Under the pieces are notes generated by a model. It had not been told where the DNA came from and did not search any database. It saw nothing but the letters and a program-made list of their open reading frames with translations. Shown piece after piece: positions 47,389 to 58,557 of a stretch of DNA of 64,000 bases. The position numbers and the translations under genes are program-made. The stretch lies in contig NZ_LFMW01000003.1 in NCBI RefSeq assembly GCF_001050345.1, positions 62,001 to 126,000 of the forward strand, read 5' to 3'. How positions within the stretch are numbered: position 1 is the stretch's first letter; each line of letters opens with the position of its first letter. The stretch is from Pseudomonas fildesensis (lineage in GTDB: Bacteria > Pseudomonadota > Gammaproteobacteria > Pseudomonadales > Pseudomonadaceae).

Positions 47389-49665
47389 TCAGTCTTCCAG
47401 CAGCGGCAGTTTCAGGCTGAATGTGGTGCCTTTGCCGACTGCGCTATCGCAACTGATACGGCCACCGTGACGTTCCACGACCGCCTTGACCATGGTCAGC
47501 CCCAGTCCCAAACCTTCGCTGCCTTGTGCGGAATCGAAACGTCGGTATTGGCTGAACAGTTCGGGCAAATCCTCAGCTGCAATCCCCGGCCCCTGGTCGC
47601 TGATGCGACACTCCAACCAGCCCTCGGCGCTGTCGTGGCGTAACCGGACGGTAGTCCCGGACGGGGAATATTTGATCGCGTTCTCCAGCACGTTGAACAG
47701 CGCACGCGTGAGCAGCGATTGATCGGCTGACACTATCCCTTCATCGGCCTCATCCAGGTCATGGACTAAGTGAATGCCCTTGAGTTGGGCGATCACCGCG
47801 ACCTGGTCAAAAGCATCCATCACCAACATCGCGAACAGGGTTGGCTGGAAATGGTAGCCGTCGGCTTCAGCCTTCGCCAACTGCACGAATGACTCGGTGA
47901 GGCTCAAGGCCCGCCGAACCTGCTGTTCGATCTGGGCAAATACCGGCGACTCACCATTGTGCACGTCGAGCAGCGCCAGGATCGCGGAGTGGGGCGCACG
48001 CAGGTCATGGGAGAGGAAGCGCAGCATGGTTTCGCGATGCTGCTGGGCGTCGCGTTCGTTACTCAGGTCAGTCAGGCTCAGCAGCCAGCCGAGTGCAACA
48101 TCACCGTCGGCAGGCAGCAGCGGCGCGATGTCCATACGCAGGCTGCGTTGATGGATATCGCGAAATTCCACGAGTTCCATCGCTGCCAGCGGCGGGCGAA
48201 TACCGTTATGCAACGGCGGATAACCGAGGTCAGCGAGTTGTTCGAGCAGGTTTTCAGTGACCAGATCATTGCCGAACACTTCGCGCGCAATGCGGTTCGC
48301 CAGCAGGATATTGCCCCTGGGGTCGGTAATCAGCGTCGCCACCGGCAGGCACTCCAGGCCATCCGCCATAAAGCGTCGGGTGTCCCGCGTACGGCTGACG
48401 GCTTGCTCCAGGGCAAAGATACGGCCCTGTAACACGTCGCCCTTGCTGGCAGGTGCACGGCGGCGTTCGGGCAGCACTTTGGGTTCGTTATCCAGCCGCG
48501 CCAGTTCCCAGCCGAAATAGGCGAGGATCACGCTCAGGCGACGCCAATTCCAGATCAGGTAACTGAGCAACAAACCGATCAGGCAGGCGGCAGGTGACCA
48601 CCAGTGACCCATGCGCAACAGCGCCCATGACCCCAGCAGCGCAGCGGCCATGCAGCCCAAGGTCATCCACAACGCGTAGCGTGGACGGTATAGCAACAGC
48701 CCCAGCAGTAAGGCCACCAACGACGTCGCCATCACTGCCGCGAGCCAACCGGGAAGGTCGACGATGCTGCGCTCCTGCAGCAAACCGTTGAGCACGTTGG
48801 CCTGGATCTCCACACCCGCACTGGTGCCGGCGGCAGAGGAGAGCGGCGTCACAAAACGCTCGCCCATTCTCGATGCGGTGACCCCGACCAGAATCAGGCG
48901 ATTGCGCAGCAGTTCAGCGGGCACTTCACCGCGTAATACGCTGGCGTAGGACACGCTGGGAAAATGCGTATGAGGCGCGATAAAAGGGATACGAACAGCG
49001 TGCTCGCGATGCCAGTCTTTGATCGCATCCAGAGGCTCCCCAGGCATCGTCGTGTGTGACCCGCTCAACTCATACGCCAGCCACGCTAACTGTACAGCGG
49101 TGGCGTCTGGCGGCCCTTCGCGCAAATACAGACTGCGCACCACACCGTCGCTGTCGGCTTCCACGTTGATTTGCCCAACCCCTTTTGCGCATTTAAGCAG
49201 CGGCAGCATCTGCTCCCCAGGCTGGCTGTAACTGGCCGGGCCTTCACGCACCAGCGGTAACAGCACATTACCCGCGTTGCACACGGCGTCGGCGAGACGT
49301 TTGTCGTTGGCGGAGTTGCCGGGCTCGCTGAAGATCACATCAAACAGGATGCCTGCCGGTTGCGCGGCACTCAGACGATCGATCAAGTCGGCGTGAAGAC
49401 TGCGAGGCCAGGGCCACTGGCCGAGTTTTTTCAGACTGGCATCGTCGATAGTCACCAGCAAAATTCGCGGATCTACCGGCAGTGGTGTAAGCCGACGAAG
49501 GCTGTCGTACAGCGGGTTGTTCAGGGCAAGGCCGGGGCTCAAGGACAGATAGGCCGTGATCGGCAGCAACACCAGACCAATCCACAACCATTCGCGCACC
49601 AGGCCGTGGAACAAGCGCTGGGCATGGGTAGGTTGGCGTTTCTCGGCCTTGCGCCAGAGCATCAT
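47389..49665 (-). CDS. CHASE2-domain sensor histidine kinase
   Basis: 758 residues. One N-terminal membrane helix (about 25-45) leads into a large periplasmic CHASE2 domain (ILLVTIDDASLKKLGQWPWPR, GILFDVIFSEPG, LILVGVTASRMGERFVTPLS). Three membrane helices (about 310-375), a PAS-like domain (LPVATLITDPRGNILLANRIA) and a kinase core follow. The core has the H-box FLSHDLRAPHSAILALLD, N-box FNVLENAIKYSP, G1 DQGPGIAAED and G2 GLGLGLTMVKAVVERHGG. CHASE2 ligands are unknown. Divergent from an OmpR-type regulator, its probable partner. The start codon is only 3 nt behind a TGA, as if once coupled to an upstream gene. Confidence 0.9.
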   Translation of the reverse strand: MMLWRKAEKRQPTHAQRLFHGLVREWLWIGLVLLPITAYLSLSPGLALNNPLYDSLRRLTPLPVDPRILLVTIDDASLKKLGQWPWPRSLHADLIDRLSAAQPAGILFDVIFSEPGNSANDKRLADAVCNAGNVLLPLVREGPASYSQPGEQMLPLLKCAKGVGQINVEADSDGVVRSLYLREGPPDATAVQLAWLAYELSGSHTTMPGEPLDAIKDWHREHAVRIPFIAPHTHFPSVSYASVLRGEVPAELLRNRLILVGVTASRMGERFVTPLSSAAGTSAGVEIQANVLNGLLQERSIVDLPGWLAAVMATSLVALLLGLLLYRPRYALWMTLGCMAAALLGSWALLRMGHWWSPAACLIGLLLSYLIWNWRRLSVILAYFGWELARLDNEPKVLPERRRAPASKGDVLQGRIFALEQAVSRTRDTRRFMADGLECLPVATLITDPRGNILLANRIAREVFGNDLVTENLLEQLADLGYPPLHNGIRPPLAAMELVEFRDIHQRSLRMDIAPLLPADGDVALGWLLSLTDLSNERDAQQHRETMLRFLSHDLRAPHSAILALLDVHNGESPVFAQIEQQVRRALSLTESFVQLAKAEADGYHFQPTLFAMLVMDAFDQVAVIAQLKGIHLVHDLDEADEGIVSADQSLLTRALFNVLENAIKYSPSGTTVRLRHDSAEGWLECRISDQGPGIAAEDLPELFSQYRRFDSAQGSEGLGLGLTMVKAVVERHGGRISCDSAVGKGTTFSLKLPLLED

Positions 49666-50146
49666 TGGTCAGCCACCGCAAACCTGGGCTTGCATAACGG
49701 GCGGGTAGTAGAAGATGTCATAGACCTCGGTTTCTCCTTCCAGGCCTGCTCATCGTACGCCGACAAAGGACGTGATAGAGCGACGCGTTGGGCCCAGTGA
49801 AGCTCATTTTTGGCTCACCGGAAAAGTTTTCCTGCTTAATGTTCATAAGGGCTCAATCGGCAGCCGCTTGGGCGACTTTCGTCCCGTTATAACCGCGCAG
49901 GCAATTACAGCAGCGCTCGTGTTGGCTGATCCTTTTACTTCCGGGCGGGAGCCGGTATCTTTCCCCCATCGGTATCGAGGACTTTCAATGGATTAACGGC
50001 CCTTTGATATCAGCGTACCGACAGATCCAAGGGGTCATTGAATCTGACCACAATTATTCAGATTCAAAGGCCGGCGACTGCGCAGTATGTGCCTGTGATC
50101 GACAGGCCGTCGGCTGCCGTATTTTTTAGTAGAAAGGACCCTTCCC
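49666..50146. other. Divergent intergenic region of the two-component pair, with a possible gene relic
   Basis: 481 bp. Beside the kinase start, minus-strand 49669-49749 reads as 26 codons with typical Pseudomonas third-position usage, ending EVYDIFYYPPVMQAQVCGG-stop; its frame has no start codon. A different minus-strand frame, 49718-49846, starts at ATG (MNIKQENFSGEPK) and turns to rare Arg codons before its stop. Together they look like a frame-disrupted or truncated small gene, possibly a lost partner of the kinase. The right half holds a perfect inverted repeat (50038-50067). No other gene seen. Confidence 0.3.
50038..50067. promoter_or_regulatory. Perfect inverted repeat upstream of the response-regulator gene
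   Basis: TTGAATCTGA (50038-50047), a 10-bp A/T-rich spacer and TCAGATTCAA (50058-50067). The arm-to-arm distance is close to two helical turns, and the site is 80 bp before the regulator ATG. It has no T-run, so an operator (for example for autoregulation) is more likely than a terminator. Confidence 0.55.
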
Positions 50147-50869
50147 ATGCGTGTCGCAATACTGGATGACGAACCTGCTGAATTAAGGCGGGTGGAACAG
50201 ACACTGCGACAGATCCCCAGCACAGCGGAACAGCCCTGGTCTTTGCATTGCTTCGAGCGTGGCGAAGACCTGCTGCGCCAACTGCGCAGGGAAACGTTTG
50301 ACCTGTTGATACTCGACTGGCAATTGCCCGATATCACCGGTATCGCACTGCTGCGCTGGACGCGCGAACACATGGAATCGCCGCCCGCCGTCATCATGCT
50401 CACCAGCCGAGATGCCGAGAGCGACATCGTCACGGCGCTGAACAGCGGCGCCGATGATTACGTCAGCAAACCCTTTCGCCCCAATGAACTCATAGCCCGA
50501 GTCAGCGCTGTATTGCGCCGCCACGGGTTGCAGAAGTCGGCCTCCCACGAAGTACAGAGCTTCAACGACCTGACCTTCGACGACGCCGAACTGACCGTGA
50601 CCCGGGCAGGTAAACCGATCAACCTGACCGAGCGCGAATACCGCCTGGCCAGTTGTTTGTTTGCGAACCTGGCGCGTCCTCTTTCCCGCGAGTATCTGTA
50701 TGAGCGGTTCTGGAGCCATGAGGAAATGGTCTCGTCTCGGCCGCTGGATACACATATATACCGCCTGCGTAACAAGCTTGGGTTGACGGCGGACCGGGGT
50801 TGGCAACTGCTGACGATCTATGGATATGGGTATCGGTTGGAGAGTGTGGCCTCCACCGCCAACGGTTAA
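50147..50869 (+). CDS. OmpR-family response regulator
   Basis: 240 residues. The receiver domain has the acidic pocket D7-D8-E9, phospho-acceptor D57 (LLILDWQLPD) and the conserved Lys in DDYVSKPFRPNE. A C-terminal winged helix (about 135-235) follows, with LTEREYRLASCLF and the recognition-helix/wing region SRPLDTHIYRLRNKLGL...GYGYRLE. Divergent from the CHASE2 kinase, so the likely cognate partner. Targets unknown. Confidence 0.92.
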   Translation: MRVAILDDEPAELRRVEQTLRQIPSTAEQPWSLHCFERGEDLLRQLRRETFDLLILDWQLPDITGIALLRWTREHMESPPAVIMLTSRDAESDIVTALNSGADDYVSKPFRPNELIARVSAVLRRHGLQKSASHEVQSFNDLTFDDAELTVTRAGKPINLTEREYRLASCLFANLARPLSREYLYERFWSHEEMVSSRPLDTHIYRLRNKLGLTADRGWQLLTIYGYGYRLESVASTANG

Positions 50870-50877
50870 AACGTTGA

Positions 50878-50893
50878 TGTTCCACGTGGAGCA
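50878..50893. other. parS site (one mismatch)
   Basis: TGTTCCACGTGGAGCA differs by one base from the ParB-binding palindrome TGTTCCACGTGGAACA. It lies 8 bp after the response-regulator stop, 19 bp before the terminator, about 6.5 kb from oriC. Confidence 0.8.
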
Positions 50894-50911
50894 TTTGGAA
50901 AATGATCCAAT

Positions 50912-50943
50912 AAAAAAGGCCAACGCTAAGCGTTGGCCTTTTT
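50912..50943. terminator. Bidirectional terminator between the response regulator and gyrB
   Basis: AAAAAGGCCAACGCT and AGCGTTGGCCTTTTT form a perfect long stem with A/T runs on both sides between convergent genes. Confidence 0.92.
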
Positions 50944-50961
50944 GGTTTAGCGGCTACCTGA

Positions 50962-54493
<3,532 letters not shown>

Positions 54494-54513
54494 CTAGCTT
54501 CTGCTGAACATGA

Positions 54514-55617
54514 TTACAGACGCATCGGCATAACAACGTAAGCCGAGTCGTCGTTATCGGATTCTTGTACCAGGGCGCTGCTGTTGGAGTCCGACAGGAT
54601 CAGGCGAACCTGTTCGGTAGTCATAACACCCAGTACATCCAGCAGGTAGCTCACGTTGAAGCCGATCTCGAGTGAACCGCCGTTGTAGTCGACGCCCACT
54701 TCTTCTTCCGCTTCTTCCTGCTCCGGGTTGTTGGCCTGGATTTTTAATTGGCCGTTGGCCAGTTGCAGGCGAATACCACGGTACTTTTCGTTCGACAGAA
54801 TCGCAGTACGGCTGAACGCTTCACGCAGGGCCTGACGATCGCCGATCACCAGCTTGTCACCGCCTTTAGGCAGTACGCGCTCATAATCAGGGAACTTGCC
54901 GTCAACCAGCTTGGAAGTGAAGGTGAACTCGCCAGTGGTCGCGCGAATGTGATGCTGACCCAGCACGATGCTGACGTTGCCGTCCGGCTCAGTGAGCAGA
55001 CGCGCCAATTCCAGGATGCCTTTACGCGGCACGATCACCTGGTGACGATCAGGCTGACCGATATCGGCACGCATCGAGCACATCGCCAGTCGGTGGCCGT
55101 CGGTGGCCACAGCGCGGATGATGCCTTCCGACACTTCCAGCAGCATGCCATTGAGGTAGTAACGCACGTCCTGTTGGGCCATTGCGAAACTGGTGCGCTC
55201 GATCAAACGACGCAGCTTGCTTTGTTCGAGACTGCAGGTCAGCGAGCCCGGGCCTTCTTCGACAGTCGGGAAGTCATTAGCCGGCAAGGTGGACAGGGTG
55301 AATCGGCTGCGACCGGCTTTGACTACCAGCTTCTGCTCATCAACCTTGATGTCGATCAGCGCGTCGTTAGGCAAGCTCTTGCAGATGTCCATCAGCTTGC
55401 GCGCCGGTACGGTGATCTCGCCCGGTTCGGCGGGCTCTTCCAGCTGCACGCGACCGACCAACTCGACTTCCAGGTCGGTACCGGTCAGGGACAACTGCTG
55501 GCCTTCGACAACCAGCAATACGTTGGAGAGCACCGGCAAGGTCTGTCGGCGCTCGACGACGCCTGCGACCAGTTGCAGGGGTTTCAACAGGGCTTCGCGT
55601 TGAATGGTGAAATGCAT
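54514..55617 (-). CDS. dnaN: DNA polymerase III beta subunit (sliding clamp)
   Basis: A 367-residue clamp with three similar domains (MHFTIQREALLKPLQLVAGV, then RLIERTSFAMAQQDVRYYLNGM, then the C-terminal YVVMPMRL). Tethers DNA polymerase III and recruits many partners. 38 bp downstream of dnaA and 20 bp ahead of recF. Confidence 0.98.
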   Translation of the reverse strand: MHFTIQREALLKPLQLVAGVVERRQTLPVLSNVLLVVEGQQLSLTGTDLEVELVGRVQLEEPAEPGEITVPARKLMDICKSLPNDALIDIKVDEQKLVVKAGRSRFTLSTLPANDFPTVEEGPGSLTCSLEQSKLRRLIERTSFAMAQQDVRYYLNGMLLEVSEGIIRAVATDGHRLAMCSMRADIGQPDRHQVIVPRKGILELARLLTEPDGNVSIVLGQHHIRATTGEFTFTSKLVDGKFPDYERVLPKGGDKLVIGDRQALREAFSRTAILSNEKYRGIRLQLANGQLKIQANNPEQEEAEEEVGVDYNGGSLEIGFNVSYLLDVLGVMTTEQVRLILSDSNSSALVQESDNDDSAYVVMPMRL

Positions 55618-55655
55618 GGTCTAGTCCCTTGCCTTAATAAGCTGCGCTGGTGTCA

Positions 55656-57176
55656 TCAAGTTGTCAGTGTACGCAGCAGGTTCTTGTAGTCCTCGCGAAT
55701 ATCCGCGTCGGATTCCTTAAGTTCATTGATCTTGCGGCACGCGTGCAAGACCGTGGTGTGGTCGCGACCGCCAAAAACATCCCCGATTTCCGGCAGGCTG
55801 TGGTTGGTCAACTCCTTGGAGAGCGCCATGGCCACCTGACGTGGACGTGCCACCGAGCGCGAACGACGCTTGGACAGCAGGTCGGAAATCTTGATCTTGT
55901 AGTACTCGGCCACGGTGCGCTGGATGTTATCCACACTTACCAGTTTGTCCTGCAGTGCCAGCAAGTCTTTCAGGGATTCGCGAATCAGCTCGATGGTGAT
56001 ATCGCGGCCCATGAAGTGCGAGTGCGCGATGACCCGCTTGAGCGCACCTTCCAGCTCACGCACGTTGGAACGAATGCGTTGGGCAATGAAGAAAGCGGCG
56101 TCATGGGGCAGGTCGACTTTCGCCTGGTCGGCCTTTTTCATCAGGATCGCAACGCGGGTTTCCAGCTCCGGCGGCTCTACCGCAACCGTAAGCCCCCAGC
56201 CAAAGCGCGACTTCAAGCGTTCTTCCAGGCCTTCGATTTCCTTCGGATAACGGTCACTGGTCAAGATGACCTGTTGGCCACCTTCGAGCAATGCGTTGAA
56301 GGTGTGGAAGAACTCTTCCTGGGAACGTTCCTTGCGTGCGAAGAATTGAATGTCATCGATCAGCAAGGCATCAACCGAGCGGTAGAAACGCTTGAACTCG
56401 TTGATTGCATTCAGCTGCAGGGCCTTGACCATGTCAGCCACGAAGCGCTCCGAGTGCAGGTACACAACCTTGGCATTCGGGTTCTTCTTTAATAGGTGGT
56501 TGCCCACAGCATGCATCAAGTGGGTTTTACCCAAGCCAACGCCGCCATAAAGGAAGAGCGGGTTGTAACCGTGCTTGGGGTTATCGGCGACTTGCCAGGC
56601 TGCCGCGCGCGCCAGCTGGTTGGATTTACCTTCGACGAAGTTTTCAAAGGTAAACGTGCGGTTCAGGTAGCTGGTGTGCTTGAGCGCGCCTTCGACCTGA
56701 ACGGTGCGTTGTTCCGCGCGAATTGGCGCCTGTTGAGAACTGGCACCCGCCATCGGATCAAAGCTGTCGCGGGACGGCTCTTCATTAATAGGCGCGTTTT
56801 TCTGCGACGACGATTTCGACGTAGCCTGGGCAACCGGCGCAGGTGAGTTATTAACAGGTGCCGCCGCGGCCTGGGCGTGTGAAGCGCTGGCGGCCAGCGG
56901 TGCGTTCGGCGCGGCACGAGGTGCCGAGCTGCGTTTGCTGCCTATTAATAGGGAGAGCACGGGCGCGAGGCCATTGCCATGTTCATCGAGCAATTCGAGA
57001 ACGCGGCTCAGGTACTTCTCGTTGACCCAGTCGAGAACAAAACGATTGGGTGCGTATACACGCAACTCGTCGCCTTCGGCTTCGACCTGTAGCGGACGGA
57101 TCCAGGTGTTGAATTGCTGGGCAGGCAGCTCATCGCGCAAAAGCTCCACGCACTGCTGCCAAAGTTCCACTGACAC
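55656..57176 (-). CDS. dnaA: Chromosomal replication initiator DnaA
   Basis: 506 residues. Domain [26 protein letters not shown], a low-complexity Ala/Pro/Ser linker (about 85-150), the AAA+ domain with Walker [17 protein letters not shown] and Walker [15 protein letters not shown], and domain IV with the DnaA-box recognition helix [25 protein letters not shown] box lies inside the gene at 55927-55935. Transcribed away from oriC. Confidence 0.98.
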   Translation of the reverse strand: MSVELWQQCVELLRDELPAQQFNTWIRPLQVEAEGDELRVYAPNRFVLDWVNEKYLSRVLELLDEHGNGLAPVLSLLIGSKRSSAPRAAPNAPLAASASHAQAAAAPVNNSPAPVAQATSKSSSQKNAPINEEPSRDSFDPMAGASSQQAPIRAEQRTVQVEGALKHTSYLNRTFTFENFVEGKSNQLARAAAWQVADNPKHGYNPLFLYGGVGLGKTHLMHAVGNHLLKKNPNAKVVYLHSERFVADMVKALQLNAINEFKRFYRSVDALLIDDIQFFARKERSQEEFFHTFNALLEGGQQVILTSDRYPKEIEGLEERLKSRFGWGLTVAVEPPELETRVAILMKKADQAKVDLPHDAAFFIAQRIRSNVRELEGALKRVIAHSHFMGRDITIELIRESLKDLLALQDKLVSVDNIQRTVAEYYKIKISDLLSKRRSRSVARPRQVAMALSKELTNHSLPEIGDVFGGRDHTTVLHACRKINELKESDADIREDYKNLLRTLTT

Positions 57177-57530
57177 GGATATCCCCTAAGTTGAAAGCCG
57201 GTGAGGCAAAAACAGCCGCCATTGTAGCGGCCAGCCGCCCACTTATCCACATGTAGGTTGCTCACAGACCAGCCAAAATCAATGCCTTAACTCTAAAAAA
57301 GGCGACAGATGGTCTGTGCATAAGCTCTGTGGATAAACGTACGTGAGCTCGTTGCACAAGTAGGGGGTAAAGTCTGTGGGTAACTGGGCTGTGGATAACA
57401 ACGCATTCCACACACAGCTTATCCGATAGCGCAGCACAGGCAGAGCACCGTTTCTCCCCCGTGTTGTCATTCTCTGTACATCAGGTGGAATATGGCCTCA
57501 AGGCAGTTATCCACAGAAGATTGGCTCCCT

Positions 57531-57590
57531 AGCTTTTATAAGCTTTACAGAAAAGCTTTAAATAACTTCCTTCTTTATTTTTATATCTAT
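57531..57590. other. AT-rich DNA unwinding element of oriC
   Basis: A 60-bp block made mostly of A and T (AGCTTTTATAAGCTTTACAG onward to TTTTTATATCTAT), 16 bp past the last DnaA box on the rpmH side. Position and composition fit the duplex-unwinding element. Confidence 0.75.
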
Positions 57591-57671
57591 GGCATTGCCC
57601 ACGAAAGGCGAGCGGATAGAAAAGGCCAGAACGGCTGTGAAGATCTAATTGAAGGAAAAGCTGGTTGGAAA

Positions 57672-57700
57672 TTGACCTAGAGGCTTGCTTTCTCTAGAAT
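57672..57700 (+). promoter_or_regulatory. Sigma-70 promoter of rpmH-rnpA
   Basis: TTGACC, a 17-bp spacer and TAGAAT, 61 bp before the rpmH start. Both hexamers are close to consensus. Confidence 0.8.
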
Positions 57701-57761
57701 CGCCGGTCTCTTAAAACGGGGGCCATTCCGGCCCGTTGTGGACGAACCAGGTAACAACGCC

Positions 57762-57896
57762 ATGAAACGTACTTTCCAACCAAGCACCATCAAACGCGCC
57801 CGTACTCACGGCTTCCGTGCTCGCATGGCTACCAAGAACGGCCGTGCTGTCCTGTCGCGTCGCCGCGCCAAAGGTCGTGCGCGTCTGGCAGTTTGA
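57762..57896 (+). CDS. rpmH: 50S ribosomal protein L34
   Basis: A 44-residue highly basic protein reading [18 protein letters not shown]..., ending AKGRARLAV. It is too short for most gene finders. Preceded by CCAGGTAAC and the sigma-70 promoter; 13 bp ahead of rnpA. First gene to the right of oriC. Confidence 0.97.
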   Translation: MKRTFQPSTIKRARTHGFRARMATKNGRAVLSRRRAKGRARLAV

Positions 57897-57909
57897 TAAT
57901 CCGGTACTG

Positions 57910-58317
57910 GTGGTGAGTCAGGACTTCAGTCGGGAAAAGCGTCTGCTAACCCCCCGACACTTCAAGGCAGTCTTTGACTCCCCCACCGGCAAGGTTCCGG
58001 GGAAAAATCTCCTGCTCCTTGCGCGTAACAACGATCTGGATCACCCCCGTCTCGGGTTGGTGATTGGCAAGAAGAGCGTAAAGCTCTCCGTTGAGCGCAA
58101 TCGCCTCAAGCGTCTGATGCGCGAATCGTTTCGTCTCCACCAGGACACTCTGGTTGGTTGGGATATTGTTATCGTCGCGCGCAAAGGCTTGGGGGACGTA
58201 GAAAACCCCGAATTGATTCAGCATTTCGGCAAGCTCTGGAAACGGTTGGCGCGTACAAACAAGCCAGCACCAGCAGTCAGCACCGAAACTGTAGGGGTAG
58301 ACAGTACCGATGCGTAA
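57910..58317 (+). CDS. rnpA: Ribonuclease P protein component
   Basis: A 135-residue basic protein that assists RNase P RNA in tRNA 5' processing. The RNR signature is [18 protein letters not shown], with the family start [20 protein letters not shown]. Start taken at GTG 57910 (MVSQDFS), with GTG 57913 equally possible; there is no clear ribosome site, so coupling to rpmH is likely. The frame is also open upstream, overlapping rpmH, which is not coding. The C-terminal tail is Thr/Ala/Val-rich. Confidence 0.93.
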   Translation: MVSQDFSREKRLLTPRHFKAVFDSPTGKVPGKNLLLLARNNDLDHPRLGLVIGKKSVKLSVERNRLKRLMRESFRLHQDTLVGWDIVIVARKGLGDVENPELIQHFGKLWKRLARTNKPAPAVSTETVGVDSTDA

Positions 58318-58555
58318 ACTGGCGCTCGTTCCGATCCAGTTTTACCGCTATGCCATTAGTCCCCTGATGGCCAGCCACTGTCGTTTCTACCCCAGTTGTT
58401 CCTGCTACGCGTTAGAGGCCATAGAAAATCATGGTCTTCTGCGCGGTGGCTGGCTGACCTTTCGTCGTTTAGGTCGCTGTCATCCGTGGAATCCCGGTGG
58501 TTATGACCCGGTTCCGCCTATCCCTACCTCCCGTTCTTCTTCGATGGCCGAGTAA
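58310..58555 (+). CDS. yidD: Membrane protein insertion efficiency factor YidD
   Basis: An 81-residue small protein with the three-Cys block [20 protein letters not shown] and [18 protein letters not shown]. Assists YidC-dependent insertion at the inner membrane. Overlaps rnpA by 8 bp and ends 2 bp before yidC. Confidence 0.95.
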   Translation: MRKLALVPIQFYRYAISPLMASHCRFYPSCSCYALEAIENHGLLRGGWLTFRRLGRCHPWNPGGYDPVPPIPTSRSSSMAE

Positions 58556-58557
58556 TC

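Larger units (their letters stand above)
57177..57761. other. oriC: Chromosomal replication origin (oriC)
   Basis: 585 bp between dnaA and rpmH, the place of functional oriC in P. aeruginosa and P. putida. DnaA boxes: TTATCCACA at 57243-57251 (+) and 57507-57515 (+); its inverse at 57328-57336 and 57390-57398 (-); TTATGCACA at 57315-57323 (-) and TTACCCACA at 57375-57383 (-). Four minus-strand boxes cluster in 84 bp, and an AT-rich block follows at 57531-57590. No gene fits here; the longest frame (57492-57680) is AT-rich and opens with no ribosome site. Confidence 0.92.

Noticed and set aside
49772..49996. 74-residue plus-strand frame between the kinase and regulator genes
   Set aside because: GTG start without a ribosome site, no signal or motif, and atypical codon usage.
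57492..57680. 62-residue frame across oriC
   Set aside because: Overlaps a DnaA box and the unwinding element, lacks a ribosome site and has no protein-like features.
57817..57909. N-terminal extension of rnpA into rpmH
   Set aside because: Overlaps rpmH in another frame; RnpA homologues begin at MVSQDFS or SQDFS.
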